From contig NZ_QRGC01000032.1 in assembly GCF_003448965.1 (NCBI RefSeq), positions 1 to 64,000 of the forward strand: 64,000 nucleotides of DNA. Direction: 5' to 3'. Below, piece after piece: positions 36,422 through 45,007 of the stretch. Both the position numbers and the translations under genes were made by a program. The first letter of the stretch is position 1; each line of letters opens with the position of its first letter. Under the pieces are notes generated by a model. That model searched no databases and was not told where the DNA came from. It worked only from the letters and a program-made list of their open reading frames with translations. Source of the stretch: Oceanicella sp. SM1341 (GTDB lineage: Bacteria > Pseudomonadota > Alphaproteobacteria > Rhodobacterales > Rhodobacteraceae).

Positions 36422-37513
36422 TCAGGCCGCGGCGGAGAGCCGCTGCGCGGTTGTTTCGATGTCGAGGAAGGTATCGAGCATCACCTGCCCGGGGTCAAGG
36501 TTCACCGCGCGCGCCCGGGCCATGCGCTCGCCCAGCCGCTGCACCGCCTCGGCCCAGGCCCGCGCCGGGGCGGGGCCGGGCGAGAGGCGGCGGATGAGAT
36601 CGGCCTCGCCCTGTGCGGCCTCCACCGGCAGCGCCCCCAGCGCGCCGGCCCGCGCGAAGCGCGACAGCGCCAGCGGCACGAGGCGCATCATCAGGTCGTA
36701 GCGCTCGGTGGCGTCGCGCCCCGCGCAGCTCTCGGCGAGGGCGATCATCCGCGGCCGGTCGAGCCGGGGCAGGGTGGCGAGCAGCGAGAGCAGGTCCTCG
36801 TAGGCCGGTTGCCCGCCATGGGCAGCAAGGCGCATCGCCTCGCCCGCCGAGCCGCCGGAGAGCTCGGCCAGCGCCTGCGCGTCATCGGTCTCCATCCCCG
36901 CGGCGGCGAGGGCGGCGGCCAGGGCCGGCGCCTCCAGCGGGCCGCAGCGCAGCTCGCGGCAGCGCGAGCGGATGGTGGGCAGCAGCCGGGCCGGCGCGTG
37001 GCACACCAGCAGGAAGGCGGTGCGCTCGGGCGGCTCCTCCAGCACCTTCAGCAGGGCATTGGCGGCGGAGGTGTTCATCTCCTCCGCGGCATCCACGATC
37101 ACCACCCGCCAGCCGCCATCGGCCGAGGAGAGCTGCAGGAAGTTCTTCAGCCGCCGGGTTTCCTCCACGTCGATGATCTGGCGCAGGCGGGCGGCCTTCG
37201 CATCCCAGGCGCGGCGCAGCAGGAAGAGGCGCGGCTCGCCGAGCGCCGCCGTGCGGCGGAACACCGGCTGGTCGGGCGCCATGTCGAGCGGGCCGGTGGC
37301 GCCGGCGAGCAGATTGCGCGCGATGCGCCAGGCGAGCGTGGCCTTGCCCACGCCGCGCGGGCCGGCGATGAGCCAGGCATGGTGCAGGCGGCCCGCGTCG
37401 CGCGCGGTGAGGAAGGCGGCCTCGGCAGGGTCCTGGCCGAAGAGCACGGCGGTGTGGCGCGGGTGCGGGGCGCCCTCCACCCGGTCCGGCTCGGGGATCT
37501 CGTCGGTGCTCAT
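36422..37513 (-). CDS. holB: DNA polymerase III subunit delta'
   Basis: Clamp-loader stator subunit, 363 residues. The AAA+ fold is visible: degenerate P-loop GPRGVGKATLAWRIA, VVIVDAAEEMNTSAANALLKVLEEPP and the SRC motif region RSRCRELRC. The usual delta' zinc cysteines are reduced, as in other alphaproteobacteria. ATG overlaps the tmk stop by four bases. Confidence 0.93.
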   Translation of the reverse strand: MSTDEIPEPDRVEGAPHPRHTAVLFGQDPAEAAFLTARDAGRLHHAWLIAGPRGVGKATLAWRIARNLLAGATGPLDMAPDQPVFRRTAALGEPRLFLLRRAWDAKAARLRQIIDVEETRRLKNFLQLSSADGGWRVVIVDAAEEMNTSAANALLKVLEEPPERTAFLLVCHAPARLLPTIRSRCRELRCGPLEAPALAAALAAAGMETDDAQALAELSGGSAGEAMRLAAHGGQPAYEDLLSLLATLPRLDRPRMIALAESCAGRDATERYDLMMRLVPLALSRFARAGALGALPVEAAQGEADLIRRLSPGPAPARAWAEAVQRLGERMARARAVNLDPGQVMLDTFLDIETTAQRLSAAA

Positions 37514-38148
37514 GCGGCGGGCTCCAGCCGGGCGGCCACGGTGGCGGCGATGTCCCCGGCCACCGCCTCGGGCGTGCGCATGGCGTCGATCACCGCGCAG
37601 CGCGCCTCCGAGCGGGCGAGGGCGAGGAAGCCCTCGCGCAGCGCCTCCTGCATGGCGAGGCCCATGTTCTCGAACCGGTCCTCGGCGGTCTGGCGGGCGA
37701 GGCCGCGCTTCAGCGAGATCGCGGGGTCGGCGTCGAGGATGAGGGTGAGGTCGGGCTCCACGCCGATCATCAGCGCGTGCAGCTGGTCGACCAGCGGGCG
37801 CAGGTTGGCGCGGAAGCTGCCCTGGTACATGCGGGTGCTGTCGGCGAACCGGTCGGAGATCACCACCGCGCCGCGGGCGAGCGCCGGGCGGATGGTGCGC
37901 TCCAGGTGGTCGCGCCGCGCGGCGGTGAAGAGCAGGATCTCGGTCTCGGGCGACCAGCGGCCGGGGTCGCCCTCCAGCACGAGGCGGCGGATCTCCTCCG
38001 CCCCGGGGCTGCCGCCGGGCTCACGCGTGAGCACCACCTCGCGGCCCTGGCCGCGCAGGTGTTCGGCCAGCAGCCGCGCCTGGGTGGACTTGCCCGAGCC
38101 GTCGATGCCCTCGAAGCTGATGAACCGCCCTGTCGGCGCCTCGGTCAC
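37510..38148 (-). CDS. tmk: Thymidylate kinase
   Basis: Phosphorylates dTMP to dTDP. The 212-residue enzyme has the P-loop FEGIDGSGKSTQ (near residue 12), the DR(Y/F) motif in VISDRFADSTRMYQG, and a TREPGGSPGAEEIR substrate loop. Translation begins with a GTG that overlaps the dacC stop (GTGA). Cytosolic nucleotide metabolism; the operon order dacC-tmk-holB-tatD is common in this group of bacteria. Confidence 0.95.
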   Translation of the reverse strand: MTEAPTGRFISFEGIDGSGKSTQARLLAEHLRGQGREVVLTREPGGSPGAEEIRRLVLEGDPGRWSPETEILLFTAARRDHLERTIRPALARGAVVISDRFADSTRMYQGSFRANLRPLVDQLHALMIGVEPDLTLILDADPAISLKRGLARQTAEDRFENMGLAMQEALREGFLALARSEARCAVIDAMRTPEAVAGDIAATVAARLEPAA

Positions 38149-39347
38149 TCGGCGGCCCCCGTTTCCGGCGTTTCCGGCGTGTCGGGCGTGTTGTTGCCCA
38201 GCATGTCCTTCACCCCGGTCATGTCGACCACCTTGTCGAGCAGGGTGAGGGCGGTCACCTCCATGCGGGTGATGTAGCCGCCCTCGGGCACGGCATGGCC
38301 GGCGAAGAGCGGCTCGGTCACCGGCTCCAGCCCCGGCGCCTCGATCAGCAGGCGGCCGATCTCCTGGCCTTCCTCGATCGGGGCGGGGATGGGCCCGTCA
38401 TAGACCACCGAGACCTTCACCTCGTCGCCTGTGCCGAAGGGCAGGGTGGCGAGGATGTCCTTGCCGGTCACCATCGGCACGCTCGACTGCGCGCCGAGCC
38501 AGACCTTCGCCTCGGCCAGCTCCTCGCCCGCCTCGAACAGCTCGCGGTTGGAAAACTCGCGGAACGCCCAGGAGGTGAGGCGCTCGGCCTCCTCCTCGCG
38601 CTTGGTCACGCTGTCGAGCCCGGTGAGCATGAACACGATGCGCTGGGTGCCGCGCACCGCCGAGCCCACGAGGCCGTAGCCCGCCTCCTGGGTGTGGCCG
38701 GTCTTCAGCCCGTCGGCGCCGATGTTGAGGTAGAGCAGCGGGTTGCGGTTCTTCTGGCTCACGCCGTTCCACTCGAACTCGGTCTCGGCGAAATAGGGGT
38801 AGAACTGCGGGAATTCGGAGATGATGCGCCGTGCGAGGGTCACGAGGTCATGCGCGCTCATGCGCTGGCCGGGGTGGGGCCAGCCGGAGGCGTTGGTGAA
38901 GGTGCTGTCGGTCATGCCCAGCTCGTGGGCCCGCTCGGTCATGCGCTGGGCGAAGGCCTCCTCGGAGCCCGCGAGCCCCTCGGCCACCACCACGCAGGCG
39001 TCGTTGCCCGACTGCACGATGATGCCGCGGATGAGATCGGCGATGCGCACCCGCTCGCCCTCGCGCACGAACATCTTCGAGCCGCCCATCTGCCAGGCCT
39101 TCTCGGACACGCGGAACCGGTCGTCGAGCGAGAGCCGGCCATCGGCCAGCGCCTCGAACAGCATGTTGAGCGTCATCAGCTTGGACATGGAGGCCGGCGG
39201 CATCGCCACGTCGGCCTCCTTCGACAGGAGCACCGCGCCGGTGTCGAAATCCACCATGTAGGCGGCGCGCGCGGAGGTGTCGAGCGCCAGCGCCGGGCTG
39301 GTGATCAGGATGCCGGCAGCGGCAAGGGCTGCGAGAAGACCGCGCAT
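38145..39347 (-). CDS. D-alanyl-D-alanine carboxypeptidase (DacC/PBP5 type)
   Basis: Periplasmic PBP5-like enzyme that trims peptidoglycan stem pentapeptides, 400 residues. It has a signal peptide (cut near PALA-LD, residue 22) and active-site motifs SMSK (Ser53, Lys56), SGN and KTG. The C-terminal beta-rich PBP5 domain follows. It ends in an acidic Thr/Pro/Glu tail and a final amphipathic helix that may anchor to the membrane. The start MRGLLAALAA is used because the upstream reading adds a non-signal stretch. Confidence 0.93.
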   Translation of the reverse strand: MRGLLAALAAAGILITSPALALDTSARAAYMVDFDTGAVLLSKEADVAMPPASMSKLMTLNMLFEALADGRLSLDDRFRVSEKAWQMGGSKMFVREGERVRIADLIRGIIVQSGNDACVVVAEGLAGSEEAFAQRMTERAHELGMTDSTFTNASGWPHPGQRMSAHDLVTLARRIISEFPQFYPYFAETEFEWNGVSQKNRNPLLYLNIGADGLKTGHTQEAGYGLVGSAVRGTQRIVFMLTGLDSVTKREEEAERLTSWAFREFSNRELFEAGEELAEAKVWLGAQSSVPMVTGKDILATLPFGTGDEVKVSVVYDGPIPAPIEEGQEIGRLLIEAPGLEPVTEPLFAGHAVPEGGYITRMEVTALTLLDKVVDMTGVKDMLGNNTPDTPETPETGAAE

Positions 39348-39382
39348 GGGAACTCTCCCTTCAATGGGGCCGGGCCGTCGGT

Positions 39383-40306
39383 TCATCCGACCCGGGCCGT
39401 GGTGTGTCCCGGGCCGGCGGCCGGGGCGAGCAGTGCTTCGGACGCGGGCAGGCGCGCCGGCCGGGGCCGGGGCGGGAGGCCGCGTGACGGATCGGCCGCG
39501 CGGCCGATGCCGGCCGGCCGGGGGCGCGGCCGTGCCTCGCCCATCCGCCCGGCGAGTGCAAGCGCGGGTGTGGCCCGGGGCGCGGGCCGCGACGCCATGT
39601 GCTCCGGTGCCGCGGCGGAGGCCCCCGCCCCCGCGGAGGGCATGGCCCCCGTGGCGGCCGGAACCCCCGGGGGTGCCCCGGCGCTCCTGCCCGCGTCGCG
39701 GCCCGGCATTGCTCCGGCGGTGGTCGGGGCGGAGGCGGCTGCCACGGCGGCGGCTTCGGGCGGCGCGAGGGGCGCCGCGCTGTCGGGCGGGGGGAGTGCC
39801 TGCGCGGTGACGCGCCCGGCCGAGGGCGTGGCCGGCACCACCAGCGCTCGGGTGGCGTGCGGCGCAAGCGCCACGATCTCGAGCGGCACGGCGCGGTTCG
39901 GCGGCGCGCCGAGCGCCCGCGCTGCGGCGGAGGAAAGCTGCACCCCGCCCCCGGGCTCTGCCGCGCGGCGGCGGAACATCGCGCCCACCACGCTGCGGCC
40001 GGACTGCATGTCGGTGACCACCACGCGCGTGGGGTCGGCGGCATCGGGATGGGCGATCCAGACCCCGCCTATCGTCTCGCGGCCGTTCCAGCGCCCCGTG
40101 GCGCTGTCGGCGAAGACATCCGGCGCGCGGCGCTCCTGCGCCGCGGCGGCGGGTCCGGCCTGGCGGGGCGGGGCGGAAGCCTGCCCGGAGCGGCCGGAGA
40201 CCTTGATCATCTCGGCGGCGATCTCCATCTCGGCGCAGCCGGAGGTGCCCGACAGGACCGCGAGCAGGACGACAAGCGTCCGGCTTCTGCCGCCTCCCGG
40301 TCTCAC
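39383..40306 (-). CDS. RlpA-like lipoprotein without a SPOR domain
   Basis: The 307-residue product starts at GTG (40306) with GGAGGA upstream. It has a lipoprotein signal with lipobox SGTSGC. A compact domain follows (GRWNG ... VVVTDMQSGRSVV ... VQLSSAAARALGA ... VPLEIVAL), which resembles a degenerate RlpA double-psi beta-barrel. The remaining 190 residues are Ala/Pro-rich linker. Homologous genes before dacC usually end in a peptidoglycan-binding SPOR domain; none is visible here in any frame, so the protein may be truncated or altered. 35 bases before dacC. Confidence 0.7.
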   Translation of the reverse strand: MRPGGGRSRTLVVLLAVLSGTSGCAEMEIAAEMIKVSGRSGQASAPPRQAGPAAAAQERRAPDVFADSATGRWNGRETIGGVWIAHPDAADPTRVVVTDMQSGRSVVGAMFRRRAAEPGGGVQLSSAAARALGAPPNRAVPLEIVALAPHATRALVVPATPSAGRVTAQALPPPDSAAPLAPPEAAAVAAASAPTTAGAMPGRDAGRSAGAPPGVPAATGAMPSAGAGASAAAPEHMASRPAPRATPALALAGRMGEARPRPRPAGIGRAADPSRGLPPRPRPARLPASEALLAPAAGPGHTTARVG

Positions 40307-40515
40307 CTGGTCCTCCGCATCTGTGCCCGCTGTCTGCCCGCTGCCTTCCGGTCCGTGGCCCTCTCTGTGCGGACGGCGCTCCGGACGCTCGAGGGCAAGA
40401 CTACCCAATCGGGGCTGGCAAGGAAAGGCCCGGCCGATCACGCTTGCGGGTCCGTCCCGGCGGCGGCGGGGCCTATGGACGCGGGCGGGGCAGGGCGCTA
40501 GAAGGGGCTCGCTCC

Positions 40516-40603
40516 GGATGGGTGGCAGAGTGGTCGATTGCGGCGGTCTTGAAAACCGTTGATGCGAGAGCATCCGTGGGTTCGAATCCCACCCCATCCG
40601 CCA
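40516..40603 (+). tRNA. tRNA-Ser (UGA)
   Basis: An 88-base tRNA with a 7-bp acceptor (GGATGGG/CCCATCC), G discriminator and encoded CCA. The anticodon stem-loop GCGGT-CTTGAAA-ACCGT gives anticodon TGA at 40550-40552. It has the long variable arm of serine tRNAs (GATGCGAGAGCATC) and the T-loop GGGTTCGAATCCC. A weak hairpin (GGACTT/AAGTCC, 40605-40621) follows directly, without a U-run. Confidence 0.97.
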
Positions 40604-41067
40604 CGGACTTCACTCAAGTCCATGGCACGATCCGCTTTCGAGGCTTGAATGCCCTTGTGATGCAAGGTCCGGCACGCGAGGCGCGCAACAAGGCGCGTCT
40701 CCGGACTGTGCAGCGGGGTTTCCGGGGGGCGGAGCTTGCGGCGTCGCGCCGGGACGCCTTGCGAGCGATTTCGCCTGTCTTCCCAAGTGGGAACCGGCCG
40801 CCGCGAACCGGAGATCCCGGACCGGACAGGGGGCAGCTGCCGGAAAGGCCATCGAGCCCGGCCCCGGCGGACACAAGCCCTGAGCGCGTGCATCGGCTGC
40901 ATGCTCCGCGCCGGCGGCGTGCTGATCGCTCCTTCGCGGGCCGGTGCGTCACCCGGTTCCAGACGGCGATGCCCTCCGCAGCGGCGTTGCGGAAGGGAAG
41001 GGCTTCCTTCAGGCCCGTTGCCGGCGTTGCGGCCTGTGCCTGAAGGAAGCATCGGGCCCTGCGACGT
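40604..41067. other. Intergenic region after tRNA-Ser
   Basis: About 460 bases with no credible gene and no copy of the tRNA 3' end, integrase or transposase. It contains a small hairpin right behind the tRNA and a 13-bp inverted repeat near the lactonase-like stop. Confidence 0.6.
41002..41050 (-). repeat. Inverted repeat behind the lactonase-like gene
   Basis: Thirteen-base perfect arms (GCTTCCTTCAGGC and complement) with a 23-base loop, 18 bases behind the stop at 41068. No U-run; may protect the 3' end of the MFS-lactonase message. Confidence 0.5.
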
Positions 41068-41919
41068 TCAGGCGCCGGTATATTCCGCGGGGCGTGTCAG
41101 ATCGGCAGTCGCGTCCTCGAAGGCGCCGCGGTGCCGGGCCACGATGCGGCCGCCCTCGACCAGCGCCGGCAGGTCGTGGCCGACCAGCAGGAAACGGCTG
41201 CCCGACAGGGCGCGCTTGATGGCGCGCTTCTCCTCGAGCGAGCGCATGGCGCGGTTGCCGGTGATGGTGGGCTCGTGCGCCGCCTGGTCCAGCAGCGGGG
41301 TGACGATCTGGTCCGCCACGTTGTAGGCGATGTCGCCGGCGATGTTGGCCAGGCCCTCGTCGGTCTCCACCAGCACCGAGATCGAGCCCGGCGTGTGCCC
41401 GCCGGTGAGGCGCACGGCCACGCCGGGGATCACCTCCTCCTCGAAGGTGCCGTCGACGTCGAAGAGGCGCAGCGCGCCGGGAGTGTGCAGCCGGTCGATC
41501 AGGTGCCTGGTGTCGGCCGCCGTGTACATGCCCGGGCCCATCACGCCGGAGACGGAGAATTCCAGCTCCTGCCGCGAGATCGCCACCATGGTGGACATGG
41601 GAAAGAGGTTGTCCTGCCCGACATGGTCGAGATGGGCATGGGTGTGCACCACCTTGCCGATGTCGCCGCGGCGCAGCCCGAAGCGGGCGAGCTGGGCGTC
41701 GAGCGCCATCTCCGGCGTCTTGCGGAAGCCCATGCCGAAGGCGGCCCAGTCCACCGCGTCGCTGGCGCCGGTATCGACGAGAACCGGTTCCTGCCCGCCG
41801 GTGATCAGGTAGCCCAGGAAGGGGATGGTCACCCGGGTGCCGGGCGCGCGGAACAGCACCAGCCCGCTCGCGTCCATGGTGAGCTCGCCGAAGGTGAGGG
41901 CGTGGATTTTCAGGGCCAT
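41068..41919 (-). CDS. MBL-fold hydrolase resembling N-acyl-homoserine lactonases
   Basis: A 283-residue metallo-beta-lactamase-fold enzyme with HTHAHLDHVG (His94, His96, Asp98, His99), further ligands GGHTPG and AGDIAYN, and a late GHD. The HxHxDH core and length fit AttM/AiiA-type lactonases, but the same group includes other hydrolases, so quorum quenching is only one option. AAGGA lies eight bases before the ATG. Cotranscribed behind the MFS gene (24-base gap). Cytosolic. Confidence 0.75.
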   Translation of the reverse strand: MALKIHALTFGELTMDASGLVLFRAPGTRVTIPFLGYLITGGQEPVLVDTGASDAVDWAAFGMGFRKTPEMALDAQLARFGLRRGDIGKVVHTHAHLDHVGQDNLFPMSTMVAISRQELEFSVSGVMGPGMYTAADTRHLIDRLHTPGALRLFDVDGTFEEEVIPGVAVRLTGGHTPGSISVLVETDEGLANIAGDIAYNVADQIVTPLLDQAAHEPTITGNRAMRSLEEKRAIKRALSGSRFLLVGHDLPALVEGGRIVARHRGAFEDATADLTRPAEYTGA

Positions 41920-41943
41920 GAGGATTTTCCTTTTCGATGGACT

Positions 41944-43140
41944 TCAGGGAAGCGGCCGGCCTGCGGGCGATGCCGCGCGCAGGCCGAGAAGGCACAGAAG
42001 GCAGAGGACCAGCATCACCGCCACGCCGAGCAGGCCGGCGGCGGCAAGGCCGAACCCGTCGGCGAGGGCGCCGATGGCGAGGGCCAGCAGGCCGGAGGCG
42101 AGATAGGCCCGGAGCAGCCCGTGCGCGATCAGCCCGGCGCGGTTTTCACGCCCCGCCGCGGCGTCGATCATCTGGAAGGCGCCGGAAACCAGCAGGGCGT
42201 AGCCCGTGCCCGAGGCGAGGTTGGCCAGCACGAAGGCCACGAGGCTGTGCCCCTCCAGCGCGAGGACGAGCAGCGCCATGGCCGCGATGCTCGAGACTGC
42301 GCCGCCGACGAGGGCCGCCCCGCGGCCGGTGTCGCGCATCAGCACGCTGGCCAGGCCGAAGGCGGCCGGGAACAGGGCGAGCGACAGGCCGTTCACCGCG
42401 GGGCTGGCGGAGCCGACGAGATCGGTGGCGAACTGTGCCCCGAGCGCGGTGATGAGCACCCCGTGGCCATAGGCGGTGACCAGCGCCAGCGTGGCGGCGC
42501 CGAGGCGCGGCGCGTCGCCCGGGGCAAGGTGCCGCCGGCGCGGGCGCCGGTGCGGCCCGTCCGGGAGCGTGTCGGGCGGCAGCAGCAGGGTCAGCCCTGC
42601 GAGCAGTGCGATGACGAGTGCGAGCAGGATGTAGTTCAGCCGCAGCGGCAGCGGCGCCCAGCCGATCAGCACGCCGCCCAGCCCCAACGCCAACACCAGC
42701 CCGAGCGACTGGGCCGCGACCGTGACGGCCGCGGCGCGGGGCCGGCTGAGCCCGGCCTCGGCCCCCGTCTCAGCCACCATGGCGGCGGAGGGCCCGGCGG
42801 AGAGCCCGACGCCGAGCCCCATGAGCACCCGCCCGGCGAGCAGGACGCCCAGGCCCCCCGCAAGGGCGAAGAGCACTGTCCCGGCGAGGGAGGCGAGCAG
42901 GCCCAGCAGCATCGCCCGGCGTCGGCCCAGCCTGTCCGCCAGGTCCCCGGAGAGAAACATCACCGCGGCCACCACGGCCGGGTAGACGGCGAAGATCAGC
43001 GTGGTCTCGAGCGGGCTCAGGCCCCAGTGCCGCGCATAGAGCGGGTAGCTCATCGAGGGGGCGGCGCTGGTCCACAGCGTGTGCGCCACGACACCTGCGC
43101 AGATCCGGAGTCTGAAGGCGGGAGAAGCTTGGGCCGGCAT
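41944..43140 (-). CDS. MFS transporter
   Basis: A 398-residue, 12-helix major facilitator. The loop 2-3 motif reads GDLADRLGRRRAMLLG, and helix 5 contains GVGLSAGPSAAM. The start MPAQAS has AGGAG seven bases upstream. It is followed by the lactonase-like gene, which suggests that the pump and the hydrolase deal with the same small molecule. Substrate unknown. Confidence 0.85.
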   Translation of the reverse strand: MPAQASPAFRLRICAGVVAHTLWTSAAPSMSYPLYARHWGLSPLETTLIFAVYPAVVAAVMFLSGDLADRLGRRRAMLLGLLASLAGTVLFALAGGLGVLLAGRVLMGLGVGLSAGPSAAMVAETGAEAGLSRPRAAAVTVAAQSLGLVLALGLGGVLIGWAPLPLRLNYILLALVIALLAGLTLLLPPDTLPDGPHRRPRRRHLAPGDAPRLGAATLALVTAYGHGVLITALGAQFATDLVGSASPAVNGLSLALFPAAFGLASVLMRDTGRGAALVGGAVSSIAAMALLVLALEGHSLVAFVLANLASGTGYALLVSGAFQMIDAAAGRENRAGLIAHGLLRAYLASGLLALAIGALADGFGLAAAGLLGVAVMLVLCLLCLLGLRAASPAGRPLP

Positions 43141-43319
43141 GAGGAGCTCCTTGCGGGGGCGGGAAGCGGACGGGCGCGTGTCTTGCGCCGAAGCCCGGGT
43201 CGCATGGGGCAGGGGGCGCAGGCCGCGCCGGTCGCCGCCGCGGGCCTTTCCGGGCCGCATGCGGGAGACGACGCGGCCGGAGGGGAGGCGCCTCGCCTGT
43301 ACGGGGGGCGGAGATCAGG

Positions 43320-43974
43320 CCGGGGAGAGCGGGTGCCGGGCCGGGAGGCCGCCCCGGCCTGTCCGCGCAGCGCCCCGGCGCAGGCGGGCACGGCGAGCTC
43401 GACCATCGGCTTCGCCAGCGCCACCAGCAGGCAGGCCGCCGTGAAGCCGGAGACGGCGAGGGTCCGTGCCCCCGCCCGCAGGCCCCGGAGCGCCCGCAAG
43501 GCGACCCGGCCCCGGATACCGCCCTGACAGGCGAGCCACAGGGCAAGCACCCTGCCGGCATCCCGGGCCGACACGGGCAGTGCCGGGAGGGATCACCGCC
43601 TGCGCCATCACCCCGAAGAACGGCACGACGAGGTTCATCCCGGATTGCGGCAGGTCGAACGGGGCGAAGGGCAGCCCCTGTGCGCGCGGGCCGGGCGCCG
43701 GTCCCGGCGCGGCCGGCGCGGCGCCGGGCAGTAGGAACAGGGTGGAGCCCGGGATGAAGTGCGCGTGAGCGACCCCGATGGCGCGGGGTGCCAGCGCCTC
43801 GAAGCCACCCGGCACGATGGCCGGGGCCGGGGCGGTGCGCGCGGCGAACCGGGGCAGGCCCTCCCGCCCCGGCGTGCCCGGGCCGAGCACGAGGGCGCCG
43901 GCCGGCGTGGCAGCGCCCGTGGCATGGCCGAGCAGGCGTTTCGCTCCGGTGCCGCGCCGGGGGTCGATGTGCAT
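43320..43974 (-). pseudogene. Apparent frameshifted gene of unknown function
   Basis: Coding-like bias (nearly all third positions G or C) starts at an ATG at 43974, with AGGAG seven bases upstream. It continues through LLGHATGAATPAG ... FDLPQSGMNLVVPFFGVMAQAVIPP. Near 43585 the bias moves to another frame, which reads VSARDAGRVLALWLACQGG ... GFTAACLLVALAKPMVEL up to about 43320. Two hydrophobic segments suggest a membrane protein. Either a true frameshift or a sequencing error; the 3' end is uncertain. Family not recognised. The MFS gene follows on the same strand. Confidence 0.45.
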
Positions 43975-44295
43975 TCTCGCGCTCCTTGTGCCCGGGAAGG
44001 GGCCGGGTGGCCCGGGGGTCGCGGCGCCGTGCCGCATCCATGGCGGCGATGGTAGGCCGGCGGCCGGGCGCCTGCCGATCATACGGGTGGGCGCCTCGGG
44101 GCCTTCCGGGGGATGTGCATTCCCTTGCCGCGGGCGGGGCGGGGGCACCTCTCCTCCGGGCGTAGCCCTCCTGTCCCGAGGAAGTCCCGGGATACATCCG
44201 GGGAGGACTGGCCGGAGGGGCGCACGGGCGGCAGGATGCTCCGGGATCTCCCCCATGCGGGAGTGCAAGCCATGACCCTCGGAAGGAACATCGCA
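43975..44295. other. Divergent intergenic region
   Basis: About 320 bases between the frameshifted gene (leftward) and the NHase-beta-like gene (rightward). No gene and no clear promoter consensus seen. Confidence 0.5.
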
Positions 44296-44616
44296 ATGAG
44301 CCCGCGCAGCCTGCCCGCCCGCCACGCGACACCCGCCTTCGCCGTGGGCGACCGGGTGCGGATCGACACCCGCGCCCCGGTCGGCGACTACCGCGTTCCG
44401 ATCTGCCTGCGCGGGCAGGAGGGGGAGGTGATCCGGGTGATCCGCCCCGCGACGATCGGCGGCGAGGAAGAGGGCCCCGGCCGCGACGCCGACGGCAGTC
44501 TCGAGCACTCCTACCGGCTCAGCGTGCCGATGCACGCGCTCTGGCCGGGCTATGCCGGCAGCGCCGCCGACGGGCTGCGGGTCGAGATATCCGAGACCTG
44601 GCTGGAGAAGATCTGA
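44296..44616 (+). CDS. Orphan nitrile-hydratase-beta-like SH3-fold protein
   Basis: A 106-residue protein whose body (FAVGDRVRI ... VPICLRGQEGEVIRV ... YRLSVPMHALWP ... LRVEISETWLEKI) follows the C-terminal beta-barrel domain of nitrile hydratase beta subunits (GDRVRV, RYLRGR-G-VERV, LYTVRFDARELWG, WESYLE). The long N-terminal part of a true beta subunit is absent. No alpha subunit (CTLCSC) is present in the window. GGAAGGA precedes the ATG by eight bases. Could be a small subunit, chaperone or activator. Confidence 0.7.
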   Translation: MSPRSLPARHATPAFAVGDRVRIDTRAPVGDYRVPICLRGQEGEVIRVIRPATIGGEEEGPGRDADGSLEHSYRLSVPMHALWPGYAGSAADGLRVEISETWLEKI

Positions 44617-45007
44617 TGTCCCCTCCGCATGATCGCCACCCCGCGCCCGTCACCCTCGACGGGTCCGCTGCGAGGTGAAGGCGGCCGCGCGGCGCGGGCT
44701 GCCGGGGGGCGGACGCCTGCGCAACGGGGCCGCGGCCCGCAGGTGGGGCGGGGCGGACCGGCCCCGGGCCGAAACGCCGGGCGGGCGCGCGGGCGCGATA
44801 CCGGGGCGCCCCGCCTCGGCGCCCGGCGCCGGCCCCAGGGGCCGCGATCACGGGAGGGGAGGGGCGGGGATCCGGGGGGCGGGCCGGGCGCCCCGCGACC
44901 ATGACCGGAATTGCCGGATATACGTCCGGGCCCGCGGCGGGGCCGGGGCCTATGCTTCCTTCCCTCGCCCGCCGCGCCCTGCGGCGGCGCCGGAAGGAGA
45001 GATGCAG
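44617..45007. other. Intergenic region before the SDR gene
   Basis: About 390 very G+C-rich bases. No gene or clear regulatory site is seen apart from the Shine-Dalgarno sequence of the SDR gene at its right end. Confidence 0.5.

Noticed and set aside
40516-41067. Integrated element at tRNA-Ser
   Set aside because: No integrase and no repeat of the tRNA 3' end are visible downstream, so an island boundary cannot be supported.
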